A stretch of 64,000 bases of DNA from Dorea sp. 5-2 (GTDB lineage: Bacteria; Bacillota; Clostridia; Lachnospirales; Lachnospiraceae), in the NCBI RefSeq assembly GCF_000403455.2, contig NZ_KE159715.1, forward strand, positions 142,180-206,179, written 5' to 3'. The notes below the pieces were generated by a model. It ran no database searches. It was not told the DNA's origin and saw nothing but the letters and a program-made list of their open reading frames with translations. The position numbers were made by a program, and so were the translations under genes. Below, one piece after another: positions 1 to 8,394 of the stretch. The number at the start of each line of letters is the position of its first letter. The first letter of the stretch is position 1.

Positions 1-384
1 ACACTTCAGCGGGAATTTGGATGGGAACCCTATGCGAATAAGCACTTTGAAAGTGTATTTACAAGGTTTTATGAAGGATACTGGTTGGTTAAAAAATTCG
101 GGTATGATAAAAGGCGCTGCCATTTTTCAAGCCTGGTACTAACAGGGCAATTGGAACGGAAAGAAGCATTAAGCATACTAGAACAGCCGCCATATGATGA
201 AAAGCAAGCGATCGAAGATCTGGAATATGTGGCAAAGAAGTTGGGATTAAGTAAAGAAGAATTTTGTGATCTGATGAGGAAAAAGAATAAAACGTATAAA
301 GATTATAAGAATACATCCAGTATGATCGGGCTTGCAGTAAAGGTTGCCCGTCTGGTCGGGATGGAGAAAAGGCAGTACAGATAG
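1..384 (+). CDS. N-acetyl sugar amidotransferase (WbpG/PseA-like), C-terminal part
   Basis: Open reading frame entering from the left edge in frame 1 and ending at 384; about 127 residues are visible. The visible end (REFGWEPYANKHFESVFTRF, then a FGYDKRR...SSLVLTGQ stretch) matches the C-terminus of the WbpG-type N-acetyl sugar amidotransferases, which use ammonia supplied by HisH/HisF-type partners to turn an acetamido group into an acetamidino group on a nucleotide-activated surface sugar. The next two genes are exactly such HisH- and HisF-like proteins, which strongly supports the call. The N-terminal ATP-pyrophosphatase-type domain lies outside the window. The family is known from O-antigen and flagellin-sugar clusters; which sugar is made here cannot be told. 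Confidence 0.8.
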   Translation, partial: TLQREFGWEPYANKHFESVFTRFYEGYWLVKKFGYDKRRCHFSSLVLTGQLERKEALSILEQPPYDEKQAIEDLEYVAKKLGLSKEEFCDLMRKKNKTYKDYKNTSSMIGLAVKVARLVGMEKRQYR

Positions 385-406
385 ACAGACAGGAGAACTG
401 GAAGGC

Positions 407-1021
407 ATGGTAGCAGTCATTAATTATGGTATGGGAAATACCGGCTCGATCGTAAATATGCTTCATAGGATAGGTGAAGAAGCTGTTGTGACTGATAAAA
501 GGAATGAGTTGGAAGAAGCAGATAAGATTATACTTCCTGGGGTAGGTGCTTTTGATCATGGGATTCAGAACTTAAGGGAAAAGGACCTGGTTGATGTTAT
601 CCGAAGAGTAACATTAGAAAAAAAGATCCCGTTTTTGGGTATATGCCTGGGAATGCAATTGTTGGGAAATAAGAGCGAAGAGGGGCAGGAGGAGGGATTA
701 GGATTGATTCCTTTTACCAATGTCCGTTTCAGGTTTGAAGAGCCTACGTTGCTTAAGATTCCTCATATGGGATGGGATATCGTGAATTTCCAGCAGAAAG
801 ACAGGATTTTAGAAGGCCTCGAAGAAATGCAGAGATTCTACTTTGTCCATTCATATTATGCGATATGTGAGAAAAAAGAGAACATATTGATGACATGTGC
901 ATATGGACATGAGTTTGCAGCAGCAGTTAAGAATGAGAATATATATGGATTTCAATTCCATCCGGAGAAAAGCCATCGGTTTGGAATGAAGTTATTAGAG
1001 AATTTTGTCCGGAGGGTTTAA
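407..1021 (+). CDS. hisH: HisH-like glutamine amidotransferase subunit of the sugar-amidation system
   Basis: Class I glutaminase of 204 residues that releases ammonia from glutamine. The catalytic triad is visible: Cys80 in GICLGMQ, and His185 and Glu187 in QFHPEKS. The ATG at 407 is chosen because MVAVINYGMGN is the conserved family start and AGGAGAA lies about 10 bases upstream; an in-frame extension to 344 would run into the upstream gene. In a histidine operon this protein would serve imidazole glycerol phosphate synthase, but here it sits between a WbpG-like amidotransferase and a HisF paralogue in a polysaccharide cluster, with no other his gene. It therefore most likely feeds ammonia to the sugar amidotransferase. 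Confidence 0.88.
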   Translation: MVAVINYGMGNTGSIVNMLHRIGEEAVVTDKRNELEEADKIILPGVGAFDHGIQNLREKDLVDVIRRVTLEKKIPFLGICLGMQLLGNKSEEGQEEGLGLIPFTNVRFRFEEPTLLKIPHMGWDIVNFQQKDRILEGLEEMQRFYFVHSYYAICEKKENILMTCAYGHEFAAAVKNENIYGFQFHPEKSHRFGMKLLENFVRRV

Positions 1022-1025
1022 GGAT

Positions 1026-1796
1026 ATGTACTTAAGACCGCGATTAATACCATGCCTGCTGATTACAGGGATGAGGGATCTTGTTAAAACAATAAAATTC
1101 AAAAATCCGCGATACCTTGGCGATCCAATCAATGCGGTTAAGATATTTAATGAAAAAGGTGTGGACGAGTTATGTATCTTGGATATTACAGCATCTTCAG
1201 AAAAAAGAGGGCCGCAGATGGATTATATCAGGGATGTTGCGAGTGAAGCGTTTATGCCTTTAAGCTATGGAGGCGGGATTACGTCATTGGAAGAAATACA
1301 GCAGATCTTTCATATGGGATATGAAAAAGTGGTTTTAAATACTGCCTTTTATCGTGAACCTGGATTGATCACAAAAGCGGCACATTATGCAGGGAGCCAG
1401 AGTATTGTTGTATCTATAGATGTTAAAACAGAGTTATTAGGGAAAAAGAATTGCTATATTTGTGATGGAAAGGAAAAGACTGGTAAAGATCCGGTCATGT
1501 TAGCGAAGCAGGCAGAAGCATTGGGAGCAGGAGAGATACTGTTAAATTCAATAAGCCGTGACGGAACGATGCAGGGATATGATCTGGAATTAGTAAAGAG
1601 TGTGGCTGAGGCAGTATCTATTCCGGTAATTGCGTGTGGAGGAGCAGGTGAGGTATTAGATTTTAAGAAAGTACTGTCTGAAGGGAAGGCACATGCAGCG
1701 GCAGCGGGGAGTTTGTTTGTATATTATGGAGAAGAGAATGCTGTGCTGATTAATGTACCAAATGAAGAGGATTTGATTAAATATGAGATTATTTAA
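1026..1796 (+). CDS. hisF: HisF-like ammonia-channelling subunit, sugar-amidation type
   Basis: TIM-barrel protein of 256 residues. The ATG at 1026 follows GGAGGG at 1011-1016 with a 9-base gap; an upstream TTG would overlap hisH. Genuine histidine-pathway HisF proteins begin IIPCLD, where the Asp is a catalytic acid (Asp11 of the Thermotoga enzyme). Here the motif reads LIPCLL, so that Asp is replaced by Leu, while the second conserved Asp (VVSIDVK) is kept. This is what one expects of the HisF2-type partner of WbpG, which needs the barrel as an ammonia conduit rather than the cyclase reaction. It is cotranscribed with the two upstream genes at close spacing. Confidence 0.85.
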   Translation: MYLRPRLIPCLLITGMRDLVKTIKFKNPRYLGDPINAVKIFNEKGVDELCILDITASSEKRGPQMDYIRDVASEAFMPLSYGGGITSLEEIQQIFHMGYEKVVLNTAFYREPGLITKAAHYAGSQSIVVSIDVKTELLGKKNCYICDGKEKTGKDPVMLAKQAEALGAGEILLNSISRDGTMQGYDLELVKSVAEAVSIPVIACGGAGEVLDFKKVLSEGKAHAAAAGSLFVYYGEENAVLINVPNEEDLIKYEII

Positions 1797-1903
1797 ATAG
1801 GTAGGAAACGAAAAATCCAATCCGTTCGTATGAAGACCTATATTAAAATAATTTATTCTGCTAAACAGAATAGTTGGGATATTTAGAAAAAGGAGTAAGA
1901 ACA

Positions 1904-2926
1904 ATGTTTAAGGATAAAACATTATTAATTACTGGAGGAACAGGATCTTTTGGAAATGCAGTATTAGAAAGATTTCTTGATACGGATATTGGTGAAATTC
2001 GGATTTTTTCGAGAGATGAAAAAAAGCAAGATGATATGCGCCATCATTATAGTAGCAATAAGATTAAATATTATATAGGAGATGTTCGTGATTTACAATC
2101 CATAAAAAATGCTATGCATGGAGTAGATTATGTATTCCAGGCAGCGGCATTAAAACAGGTTCCAAGTTGTGAATTTTTTCCATTAGAGGCAGTGAAAACG
2201 AATGTAGTTGGAACGGATAATGTTCTTACAGCATGTATTGAATGTGGAGTAAAAAAGGTAATCTGTCTTTCTACAGATAAAGCGGCATATCCGGTGAATG
2301 CAATGGGAATGTCTAAGGCAATGATGGAAAAAGTTTTTGTAGCAAAAGCAAAAACGGTGTCGCCAGAAAGGACTTTGATATGTGGGACAAGATACGGGAA
2401 TGTTATGTGTTCCAGAGGTTCTGTTATTCCACTTTTTATCGAACAGATAAAGAAAGGACAGCCATTGACTGTAACAGATCCAGAGATGACAAGGTTTATT
2501 ATGAGTTTGGAAGAGGCGGTTGAACTTGTAATTTTTGCTTTTAATAAAGCAGAATCAGGGGATATTATGGTACAAAAAGCACCGGCATGCACAATTGGTG
2601 TTTTGGCACAGGCAGTTAAAGAATTATTCCATGTAGAGAATGAGATTAAAGTAATTGGTATTCGTCATGGGGAAAAGATGTATGAAACTCTTTTAACAAA
2701 TGAAGAATGTGCACATGCAATTGATCTGGGAGGATTTTATCGAGTGCCTGTAGATAAGAGGAATTTGAATTATGATAAATATTATAAATATGGAAATGAA
2801 GAAAGAAATGTCCTTAAAGAATTTAATTCAAATAATACAGAACAGTTAAGTGTAGAAGCGATCAAGGAAAAATTACTTTCCCTGAAGTATATCAGAGAAG
2901 AGCTAATAGAATGGGAAAGATTATAG
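1904..2926 (+). CDS. capE: CapE-type UDP-N-acetylglucosamine 4,6-dehydratase (5-inverting), extended SDR
   Basis: Short-chain dehydrogenase-type nucleotide-sugar enzyme of 340 residues. The NAD-binding glycine motif GGTGSFG is at residues 11-17, the catalytic TDK at 124-126, and MGMSK at 134-138. In most SDRs this last motif is YxxxK; a Met in place of the Tyr is the hallmark of the CapE group, which converts UDP-GlcNAc to a 4-keto-6-deoxy sugar on the way to UDP-FucNAc-type capsule sugars. The start at 1904 follows AGGAG with a good gap; an upstream start at 1874 has no ribosome site. The usual partners CapF and CapG are not next to it, so the end product is unclear. From here on the DNA becomes much more AT-rich. 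Confidence 0.85.
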   Translation: MFKDKTLLITGGTGSFGNAVLERFLDTDIGEIRIFSRDEKKQDDMRHHYSSNKIKYYIGDVRDLQSIKNAMHGVDYVFQAAALKQVPSCEFFPLEAVKTNVVGTDNVLTACIECGVKKVICLSTDKAAYPVNAMGMSKAMMEKVFVAKAKTVSPERTLICGTRYGNVMCSRGSVIPLFIEQIKKGQPLTVTDPEMTRFIMSLEEAVELVIFAFNKAESGDIMVQKAPACTIGVLAQAVKELFHVENEIKVIGIRHGEKMYETLLTNEECAHAIDLGGFYRVPVDKRNLNYDKYYKYGNEERNVLKEFNSNNTEQLSVEAIKEKLLSLKYIREELIEWERL

Positions 2927-2955
2927 ATTAGAAGGTAGTAGAGGATTGGTGAAAA

Positions 2956-4146
2956 TTGAAGATTCTTTTAATTGATGTTAATTGCAAAAATTCATCTACA
3001 GGTAAAATTGTTTATGATTTATATTCTAATATACGAAAAGACGGTAACAGCGCTGCGATATGCTATGGACGAGGTAAAAAGATATGTGAAGAAAATATAT
3101 ATAAATTCGGTTTAGATTGGGAAACGTATTTACATGCTTTATTAGCTAGGATTACAGGTCTAAATGGATGCTTTTCATACTTTTCTACCAAAAAATTAAT
3201 AAAATATATAAAAAATTTCAATCCAGATGTAATACATTTACATGAATTACATGCTTATTTTGTTAATATACGACCGCTGATAAAGTATATTAAGCGTAAG
3301 AATATTAAAGTTATTTGGACATTTCATTGTGAATATATGTATACAGGTAAATGTGGATATGCTTATGATTGTGAAAAATGGAAAAAAGAATGTAAAAGTT
3401 GTCCGGCAGTAAGAGATTATCCTAAAAGTTTGTTTTTTGATTGGACAAAGTATATGTTTCAAATGAAACAGAAATTGCTAAAAGAGTTAGATATGGAAAT
3501 AGTTACACCATCAAGCTGGCTAGCAGATAGAGTTTATCAGTCCTTTTTAAGTATTAAAAAGATTAATGTGATTAATAATGGTATTGACACAAGTATCTTC
3601 TTCCCGAGAGATAACAAAATTACAGATAATGAATTGGGTGATTTGTCTAATTATGAGAGAATTGTGTTATCGGTTGCTCCTGATATTATGGGGGAAAGAA
3701 AAGGTGGGAAATGGATATTAAAATTAGCTGAAATGATGAAGAATGTAGTTTTTATTTTGATTGGTGCGAAAGAAACCCAAAAAGTCAATCAAGATAATGT
3801 AAGAATATTAGAAAAAATATCAAATCAAAATATTTTAGCACAGTTTTATTCAATGGCAGATGTATTTTTGATATGTAGTAAAAGAGAAAATTTTCCTACT
3901 ACATGTGTCGAAGCAATTTGTTGTGGAACTCCAGTGGTAGGATTTGATACTGGAGGAACAGCTGAAACAGCACCTAATAATTTGGGAATATTTGTTCCAT
4001 ATGGGGAGTTAGATTCTTTAAAGAAAGCAATGGAAGAAATGTTTAGGAAAGAGGATATAAAAAAAGAGTGTTACCAATATGGAAAGGAAAAATATACATA
4101 TAATGAAATGTATAAGAATTATGCAAAATTATATACAAAAAAATAA
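2956..4146 (+). CDS. GT4-family glycosyltransferase (GT-B fold)
   Basis: 396-residue cytoplasmic glycosyltransferase for repeat-unit assembly. The N-terminal half has the GT-B opening KILLIDVNCKNSSTGKIVYDLY and a VIHLHELHAYFVN stretch. The middle carries a cysteine-rich insert (GKCGYAYDCEKWKKECKSC), seen in a subset of WcaC-like GT4 enzymes. The C-terminal nucleotide-sugar site has SKRENFPTTCVEAICCGTPV, which supplies the E-x7-E motif of the family. The start is TTG at 2956, preceded by GAGG about 11 bases upstream; an ATG alternative is not available nearby. The donor and acceptor sugars cannot be predicted. Confidence 0.82.
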   Translation: MKILLIDVNCKNSSTGKIVYDLYSNIRKDGNSAAICYGRGKKICEENIYKFGLDWETYLHALLARITGLNGCFSYFSTKKLIKYIKNFNPDVIHLHELHAYFVNIRPLIKYIKRKNIKVIWTFHCEYMYTGKCGYAYDCEKWKKECKSCPAVRDYPKSLFFDWTKYMFQMKQKLLKELDMEIVTPSSWLADRVYQSFLSIKKINVINNGIDTSIFFPRDNKITDNELGDLSNYERIVLSVAPDIMGERKGGKWILKLAEMMKNVVFILIGAKETQKVNQDNVRILEKISNQNILAQFYSMADVFLICSKRENFPTTCVEAICCGTPVVGFDTGGTAETAPNNLGIFVPYGELDSLKKAMEEMFRKEDIKKECYQYGKEKYTYNEMYKNYAKLYTKK

Positions 4147-4185
4147 TATAGAAATCAGGATATTACTCTTTTAAAGGAGGTTAAA

Positions 4186-6738
4186 ATGTTTTGGATATAT
4201 GTTATACAAACTATTATTTGGTACTATTTATTGGTAAAAGTATCTAAAGATATTTTAAATCCTTTTGCAATCAGTGCAACGTTATGGTTTTTGGGAGCAG
4301 CATTGTCACAATTAAGATTATCAGAGCTGATAGCTCGTTGGGGAATACAAACACATTTTGTAGTTCATATATTTGCGTATGTCGTAATTGTGTGTGGCTT
4401 TCTTTTTTCAAAAAGGAATAATATTAGAGGCAATAAATCGACATGTCTATTTTTAAAACAATATAAATATGTTTCTAGGTTTTTTTTTGGAATTGCGCTA
4501 ACTTGTACAGTATTAGAATGGATGGTTAATGGATTTTGTATTCCAATATTATTAGATAGTGGGAGTGATTTGAAAAGTGAACTAGTGGCAATTTCGGGAA
4601 TCCATTATGGGACGGTATGTTTTACTTATTTTTCGTTGGTTGCTTTATTTGAATTGCTATTTGATGAAAACAGTAATAAGCGAGATCGAATTTATAATAG
4701 AATTGTTATTTTACTGACGCTGTTTCATGCTTTGTTTATTCAGATGTCAAGAGGAGATTTATTGATAATTATTTTTGGGGCATTACTACTTATACATGGT
4801 AAATATAGAATACGATTTAAATATTTAGTTCTCTTAGTAGGATGTGTTCTCCTTTCGTTACTTGCATTAATGTTAGTTCGTGTACAGAATACAGATTCTT
4901 TGGTGTATACCGCAGTTGAAACAAATCCATATGTGAGTGCGATTTACATGTATATTGCGACTTGTTTTGATAATCTGAATTCGTTAATTGAACAAGGTTC
5001 TCCTTACACTTTGATATACATTACAATACTAAAGCCGATATTTGAGGTTTTTAATTTTACAGTCCCTATACCTTACTTGGAGTATAGTGTAGAGTTTTTT
5101 AATGCTAAAACTATGATTTATGGATTTTATCATGATTTGGGGACAATTGGAGTTGTGATGTATTCTTTTTGTATATATTCTTTGGTTGGGACAATATATA
5201 AGAAGACAAAATATGATGAAAGATATCTTTTATTATTAGCTGCATTGCAGAAATCTATTTATGTAACTTTTTTTGGAAATTATTTTACGGGGACAGTGTG
5301 TACAACATTTCCATTTATTGTTGTATGGATGTTATGTATGTGTATGGATAAAAAAAAAATCAGTGTAGATGTGAATGAGAAAAAAAATAAATTATATACA
5401 GTAGTTATTGTATATGAAGGTATTGTTCGAGAATATGACAATGCACTTTTGTTGAAAAGTGAATTTGAAAGACGTGGGTATAATGTTAGATTAGTAGCGA
5501 AATATTATCCTATTTTTCATAAGATAAAAAATGCAATAATTATATTGCCAAATTGTTATAATACAGAGGATTATGAATCATACAGCTACTATTTAAACAG
5601 TAATGGAAACATTTTTATAAGCTTACAATATGAACAAGTCTTATCAAAAAGAATAGAAAAGATTGGGATACATAATCCAAAAGGTAAGGCGAGAAATATA
5701 TATTTATTTTGTTGGGGCGAAAATTGTTTTCAAAGATTACTTGATTCGGGAATAAATAGTAAATATTTATATATAAGTGGCGCAATTCAATTGGATTTTT
5801 TAAGACAAGACTTTGAGGATTACTATTTGTCGAGAGAAGATATAGCAAATAGGTACAATTTAAATGGCGAAAAAAAGTGGTTACTTTATATTTCAAGTTT
5901 TTCTTATGTAGATAATGTGTTAATTAATAAATATACAGCACACGAGTTTAATGATAATGAATTCGTGAAGAATTTCAGTGATGTATCGATAAGATCTCAG
6001 AGAAAAACTTTGGAATGGTTTGAAAAATTAATATTGAAGAATAAAGATATTATTATTATTTACCGAAAACACCCTATGGAATCTAAGAGTATTTTATTGA
6101 AACAAATGACAAAAAAATATCCAAAGCAGTTTTATGATCTTAGTGAACTAAGTGTTAAACAGTGGATTAAAGTGTCTGATATTATTACGACTTGGTTTAG
6201 TACGTCGATTGCAGAAATATATGTGGCTAATAAACCGATGTTTTTAGTTAGACCATATTTAATTGAAAAAGAATATGATGTTCCTTTTTATTACGATGCA
6301 AAGTGTATAGATTCATTTGAAAAGTTAAATTTGATTGTTGGTTCTATTAATGAAAGCGAGATCTTACCAATACCAAAATCATCTATAGAAAGTTATTATT
6401 CTATTAATGATAAGCCTGCATATATGAGAATCGTGGATAAGGTTGAAGATATTTTTATGTCAGATGAGCAGTTTGCACAGAAAGAAAAATATTTTGTTTT
6501 TAAAAGATGGAAGTTTTTGTTTGGTCAGAATAGAATATTGAAATATTTCATAAAAAGAGTGTATCAATTTTTATATTATTATATACATTTTGAAATAAAA
6601 AATGAAAAATTCAGAAAAGAATTTGCAGTATCGGATTGGGAGTATAATATCAGAAATGAAAAAGATAGTTTCAATGAGAATAAATATATGAAATTAAAAG
6701 AAATAGTGAATAAGAAAAATGAATATAAAATTTTTTAA
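4186..6738 (+). CDS. Wzy-like O-antigen/EPS polymerase fused to a cytoplasmic GT-like domain
   Basis: 850-residue protein with two distinct parts. Residues 1 to about 390 are strongly hydrophobic with ten or so predicted membrane spans and a basic loop (QMSRGDLLI), typical of Wzy-type repeat-unit polymerases, which are normally 400-450 residues. Residues from about 400 to the end are soluble. They contain VVIVYEGIVREYDNALLLKS, YRKHPMES and ITTWFSTSIAEIYV, resembling the surface-carbohydrate GT-B domains related to NeuE or CDP-glycerol transferases. The frame is continuous, and AAAGGAGG lies just before the ATG at 4186. It overlaps wzx by 20 bases. Either a bifunctional enzyme or a fusion that tethers a transferase to the polymerase is possible; the domain assignment of the second half is tentative. 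Confidence 0.7.
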   Translation: MFWIYVIQTIIWYYLLVKVSKDILNPFAISATLWFLGAALSQLRLSELIARWGIQTHFVVHIFAYVVIVCGFLFSKRNNIRGNKSTCLFLKQYKYVSRFFFGIALTCTVLEWMVNGFCIPILLDSGSDLKSELVAISGIHYGTVCFTYFSLVALFELLFDENSNKRDRIYNRIVILLTLFHALFIQMSRGDLLIIIFGALLLIHGKYRIRFKYLVLLVGCVLLSLLALMLVRVQNTDSLVYTAVETNPYVSAIYMYIATCFDNLNSLIEQGSPYTLIYITILKPIFEVFNFTVPIPYLEYSVEFFNAKTMIYGFYHDLGTIGVVMYSFCIYSLVGTIYKKTKYDERYLLLLAALQKSIYVTFFGNYFTGTVCTTFPFIVVWMLCMCMDKKKISVDVNEKKNKLYTVVIVYEGIVREYDNALLLKSEFERRGYNVRLVAKYYPIFHKIKNAIIILPNCYNTEDYESYSYYLNSNGNIFISLQYEQVLSKRIEKIGIHNPKGKARNIYLFCWGENCFQRLLDSGINSKYLYISGAIQLDFLRQDFEDYYLSREDIANRYNLNGEKKWLLYISSFSYVDNVLINKYTAHEFNDNEFVKNFSDVSIRSQRKTLEWFEKLILKNKDIIIIYRKHPMESKSILLKQMTKKYPKQFYDLSELSVKQWIKVSDIITTWFSTSIAEIYVANKPMFLVRPYLIEKEYDVPFYYDAKCIDSFEKLNLIVGSINESEILPIPKSSIESYYSINDKPAYMRIVDKVEDIFMSDEQFAQKEKYFVFKRWKFLFGQNRILKYFIKRVYQFLYYYIHFEIKNEKFRKEFAVSDWEYNIRNEKDSFNENKYMKLKEIVNKKNEYKIF

Positions 6739-8218
6739 AAAAAATCTTGTTTTTAGTTTGCTCAGTATGATAATTCAATTTATACAGTCGCTATGGGTAA
6801 CTTCATTTATACAGAGAATGATGGGGATTGAGGCATATGGATATATTGCAGTTATTGTCAATATTATTAATATGGCAGGAATTATTACTGTAGCACTTAC
6901 ATCTGTTTGTTCAAGATATATTGTAATTGAATTAGAAAAAAGAGATTATGATAGGATACAAAAAATCTTTAATACAATTTATTTTGCATTGATTTTTTTA
7001 TCATGTGTTTGTGTAGTTGTTTTTTTGATTATATTAATCAACTTAGATAGATTGATTAATATATCTACACAATTTGCAGGGCAAGTATCTGTGTTAATGA
7101 TAATTGTAGGTGCTGATTTCATAATTCAATTATTACAGGTTCTATATTTATCAGTTCTTTATTATGAAGAAAAACTTTATTATAGTTATTATGTGTCCAT
7201 AATATCAAATATTGCTAAAGTTTTAATTGTGGTAATTATTTTCCATTTTTGGCGTCCAGTTGTATGGGGAGCTTATGTTGGTGCAGTTGTCGTAAATGGA
7301 GTTGCATTAATAATATATAAATCTTATTTTAAAAAACACTATCCTAATATTAAAAAAAATCCAAGATACTTTGATTTTACTAAACTAAAAGAAGTGTTAG
7401 GTACAGGGGGATGGGTATCTTTATCAAAGCTTGCAGCTACGTTGTTGTCTTCTTGCAGTACATATTTGGTAAATATATTGATAGGTGTATATATGGCAGG
7501 AATATACGGGTCAATTGCTCAGGTTCAGTCAATATTGAGTTTTATTACGATAGCTATAGTTAATGTTTTTTTGCCACAGATGTACAAAATATATGCTACA
7601 AGTAACAGAGTGGATTTGGTAAATTGTACTACGGAGAATTTAAAAAGTCTTTCCATTGTTTTAGGTATTGTTGTCGGAGGACTTATAGTATTTGGCGACG
7701 AATTTATGTGTATATGGATATCAAAAGAATATTTAAAATACAATATATTGTTGATCCTTTCGGTTTTCTATTTGGCATTTGTATATTCATCAGAAATGTT
7801 AAATCAACTTTTAATTACAGTCAATAAAACAAAAATTCCGGCTTTTATTTCAATTATAGCAGGAATAATTAATATATTAGTAGCAATTTTTTTGGTAAGA
7901 GTAATAGATATGGGATTTTACGGGATTGCAATTGCGCAGATGTTAACTTTATGTATTAGATCGGGAATATTTTTACCTATATATACTTCATGTTGTTTGG
8001 AGCAGAAATGGTACATATTTTTGCGAAAACAATTTTGGTGTATCGAATCAATGATTATAACTATGGGGATAGGATATTTTTTTGACTACTGGATTTTGGT
8101 AAATTCATGGATGAAACTTTTGGGTGTAAGTATATGTACAGGAGGACTTACGATTAGTTTATTGATAATATGCGATAGAGAGTGGCGGTTAATTGTAAAA
8201 AAGATGATTAATAAATAG
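6719..8218 (+). CDS. wzx: Wzx-type polysaccharide flippase (MOP/MATE-like)
   Basis: 499-residue integral membrane protein with about 12-14 hydrophobic spans and the family opening (KNLVFSLLSMIIQFIQSLW ... MGIEAYGYIA). It would flip undecaprenyl-linked repeat units across the membrane for the polymerase upstream. The ATG at 6719 lies inside the end of the preceding gene with a 20-base overlap and has no strong ribosome site, so translation is probably coupled. It is the last gene of the polysaccharide cluster, and the insertion sequence begins 9 bases after its stop. Composition is AT-rich like the three genes before it. Confidence 0.85.
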   Translation: MNIKFFKKNLVFSLLSMIIQFIQSLWVTSFIQRMMGIEAYGYIAVIVNIINMAGIITVALTSVCSRYIVIELEKRDYDRIQKIFNTIYFALIFLSCVCVVVFLIILINLDRLINISTQFAGQVSVLMIIVGADFIIQLLQVLYLSVLYYEEKLYYSYYVSIISNIAKVLIVVIIFHFWRPVVWGAYVGAVVVNGVALIIYKSYFKKHYPNIKKNPRYFDFTKLKEVLGTGGWVSLSKLAATLLSSCSTYLVNILIGVYMAGIYGSIAQVQSILSFITIAIVNVFLPQMYKIYATSNRVDLVNCTTENLKSLSIVLGIVVGGLIVFGDEFMCIWISKEYLKYNILLILSVFYLAFVYSSEMLNQLLITVNKTKIPAFISIIAGIINILVAIFLVRVIDMGFYGIAIAQMLTLCIRSGIFLPIYTSCCLEQKWYIFLRKQFWCIESMIITMGIGYFFDYWILVNSWMKLLGVSICTGGLTISLLIICDREWRLIVKKMINK

Positions 8219-8324
8219 AGTGAATATTATCCCTAAAGTAGGATAATATGTACTAAAAACCTCTTTCAATTGGTCATAACACCCTTTGAACCTTAAAAAA
8301 GTGCCGATTTTACGCCATTTTTGC

Positions 8325-8353
8325 TTGATTTTTATTTGAGTGTGTATTATAAT
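8325..8353 (+). promoter_or_regulatory. Promoter of IS-A transposase
   Basis: TTGATT at 8325-8330 and TATAAT at 8348-8353 are separated by exactly 17 bases, a good sigma-A promoter. The spacer and downstream DNA contain the inverted repeat described separately. Confidence 0.6.
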
Positions 8354-8384
8354 AATGATGGATATAAATATACACTCAAATAAA
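8331..8384 (+). repeat. Perfect 13-bp inverted repeat in the IS-A leader
   Basis: TTTATTTGAGTGT at 8331-8343 and its exact complement at 8372-8384 flank the -10 region. The right arm ends at the Shine-Dalgarno (AAAGGAG, 8382-8388). A transcript starting at the element's own promoter would lack the left arm, whereas read-through from wzx would contain both arms and could fold over the ribosome site. Confidence 0.65.
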
Positions 8385-8394
8385 GGAGATTGTT

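Noticed and set aside
89-559. 156-residue open frame on the minus strand across the WbpG/HisH junction
   Set aside because: Lies opposite two well-supported genes, has no ribosome site and no recognisable sequence.
407-1796. HisH-HisF pair as part of histidine biosynthesis
   Set aside because: No other his gene is near, HisF lacks its catalytic Asp, and the pair is linked to a WbpG-like sugar amidotransferase.
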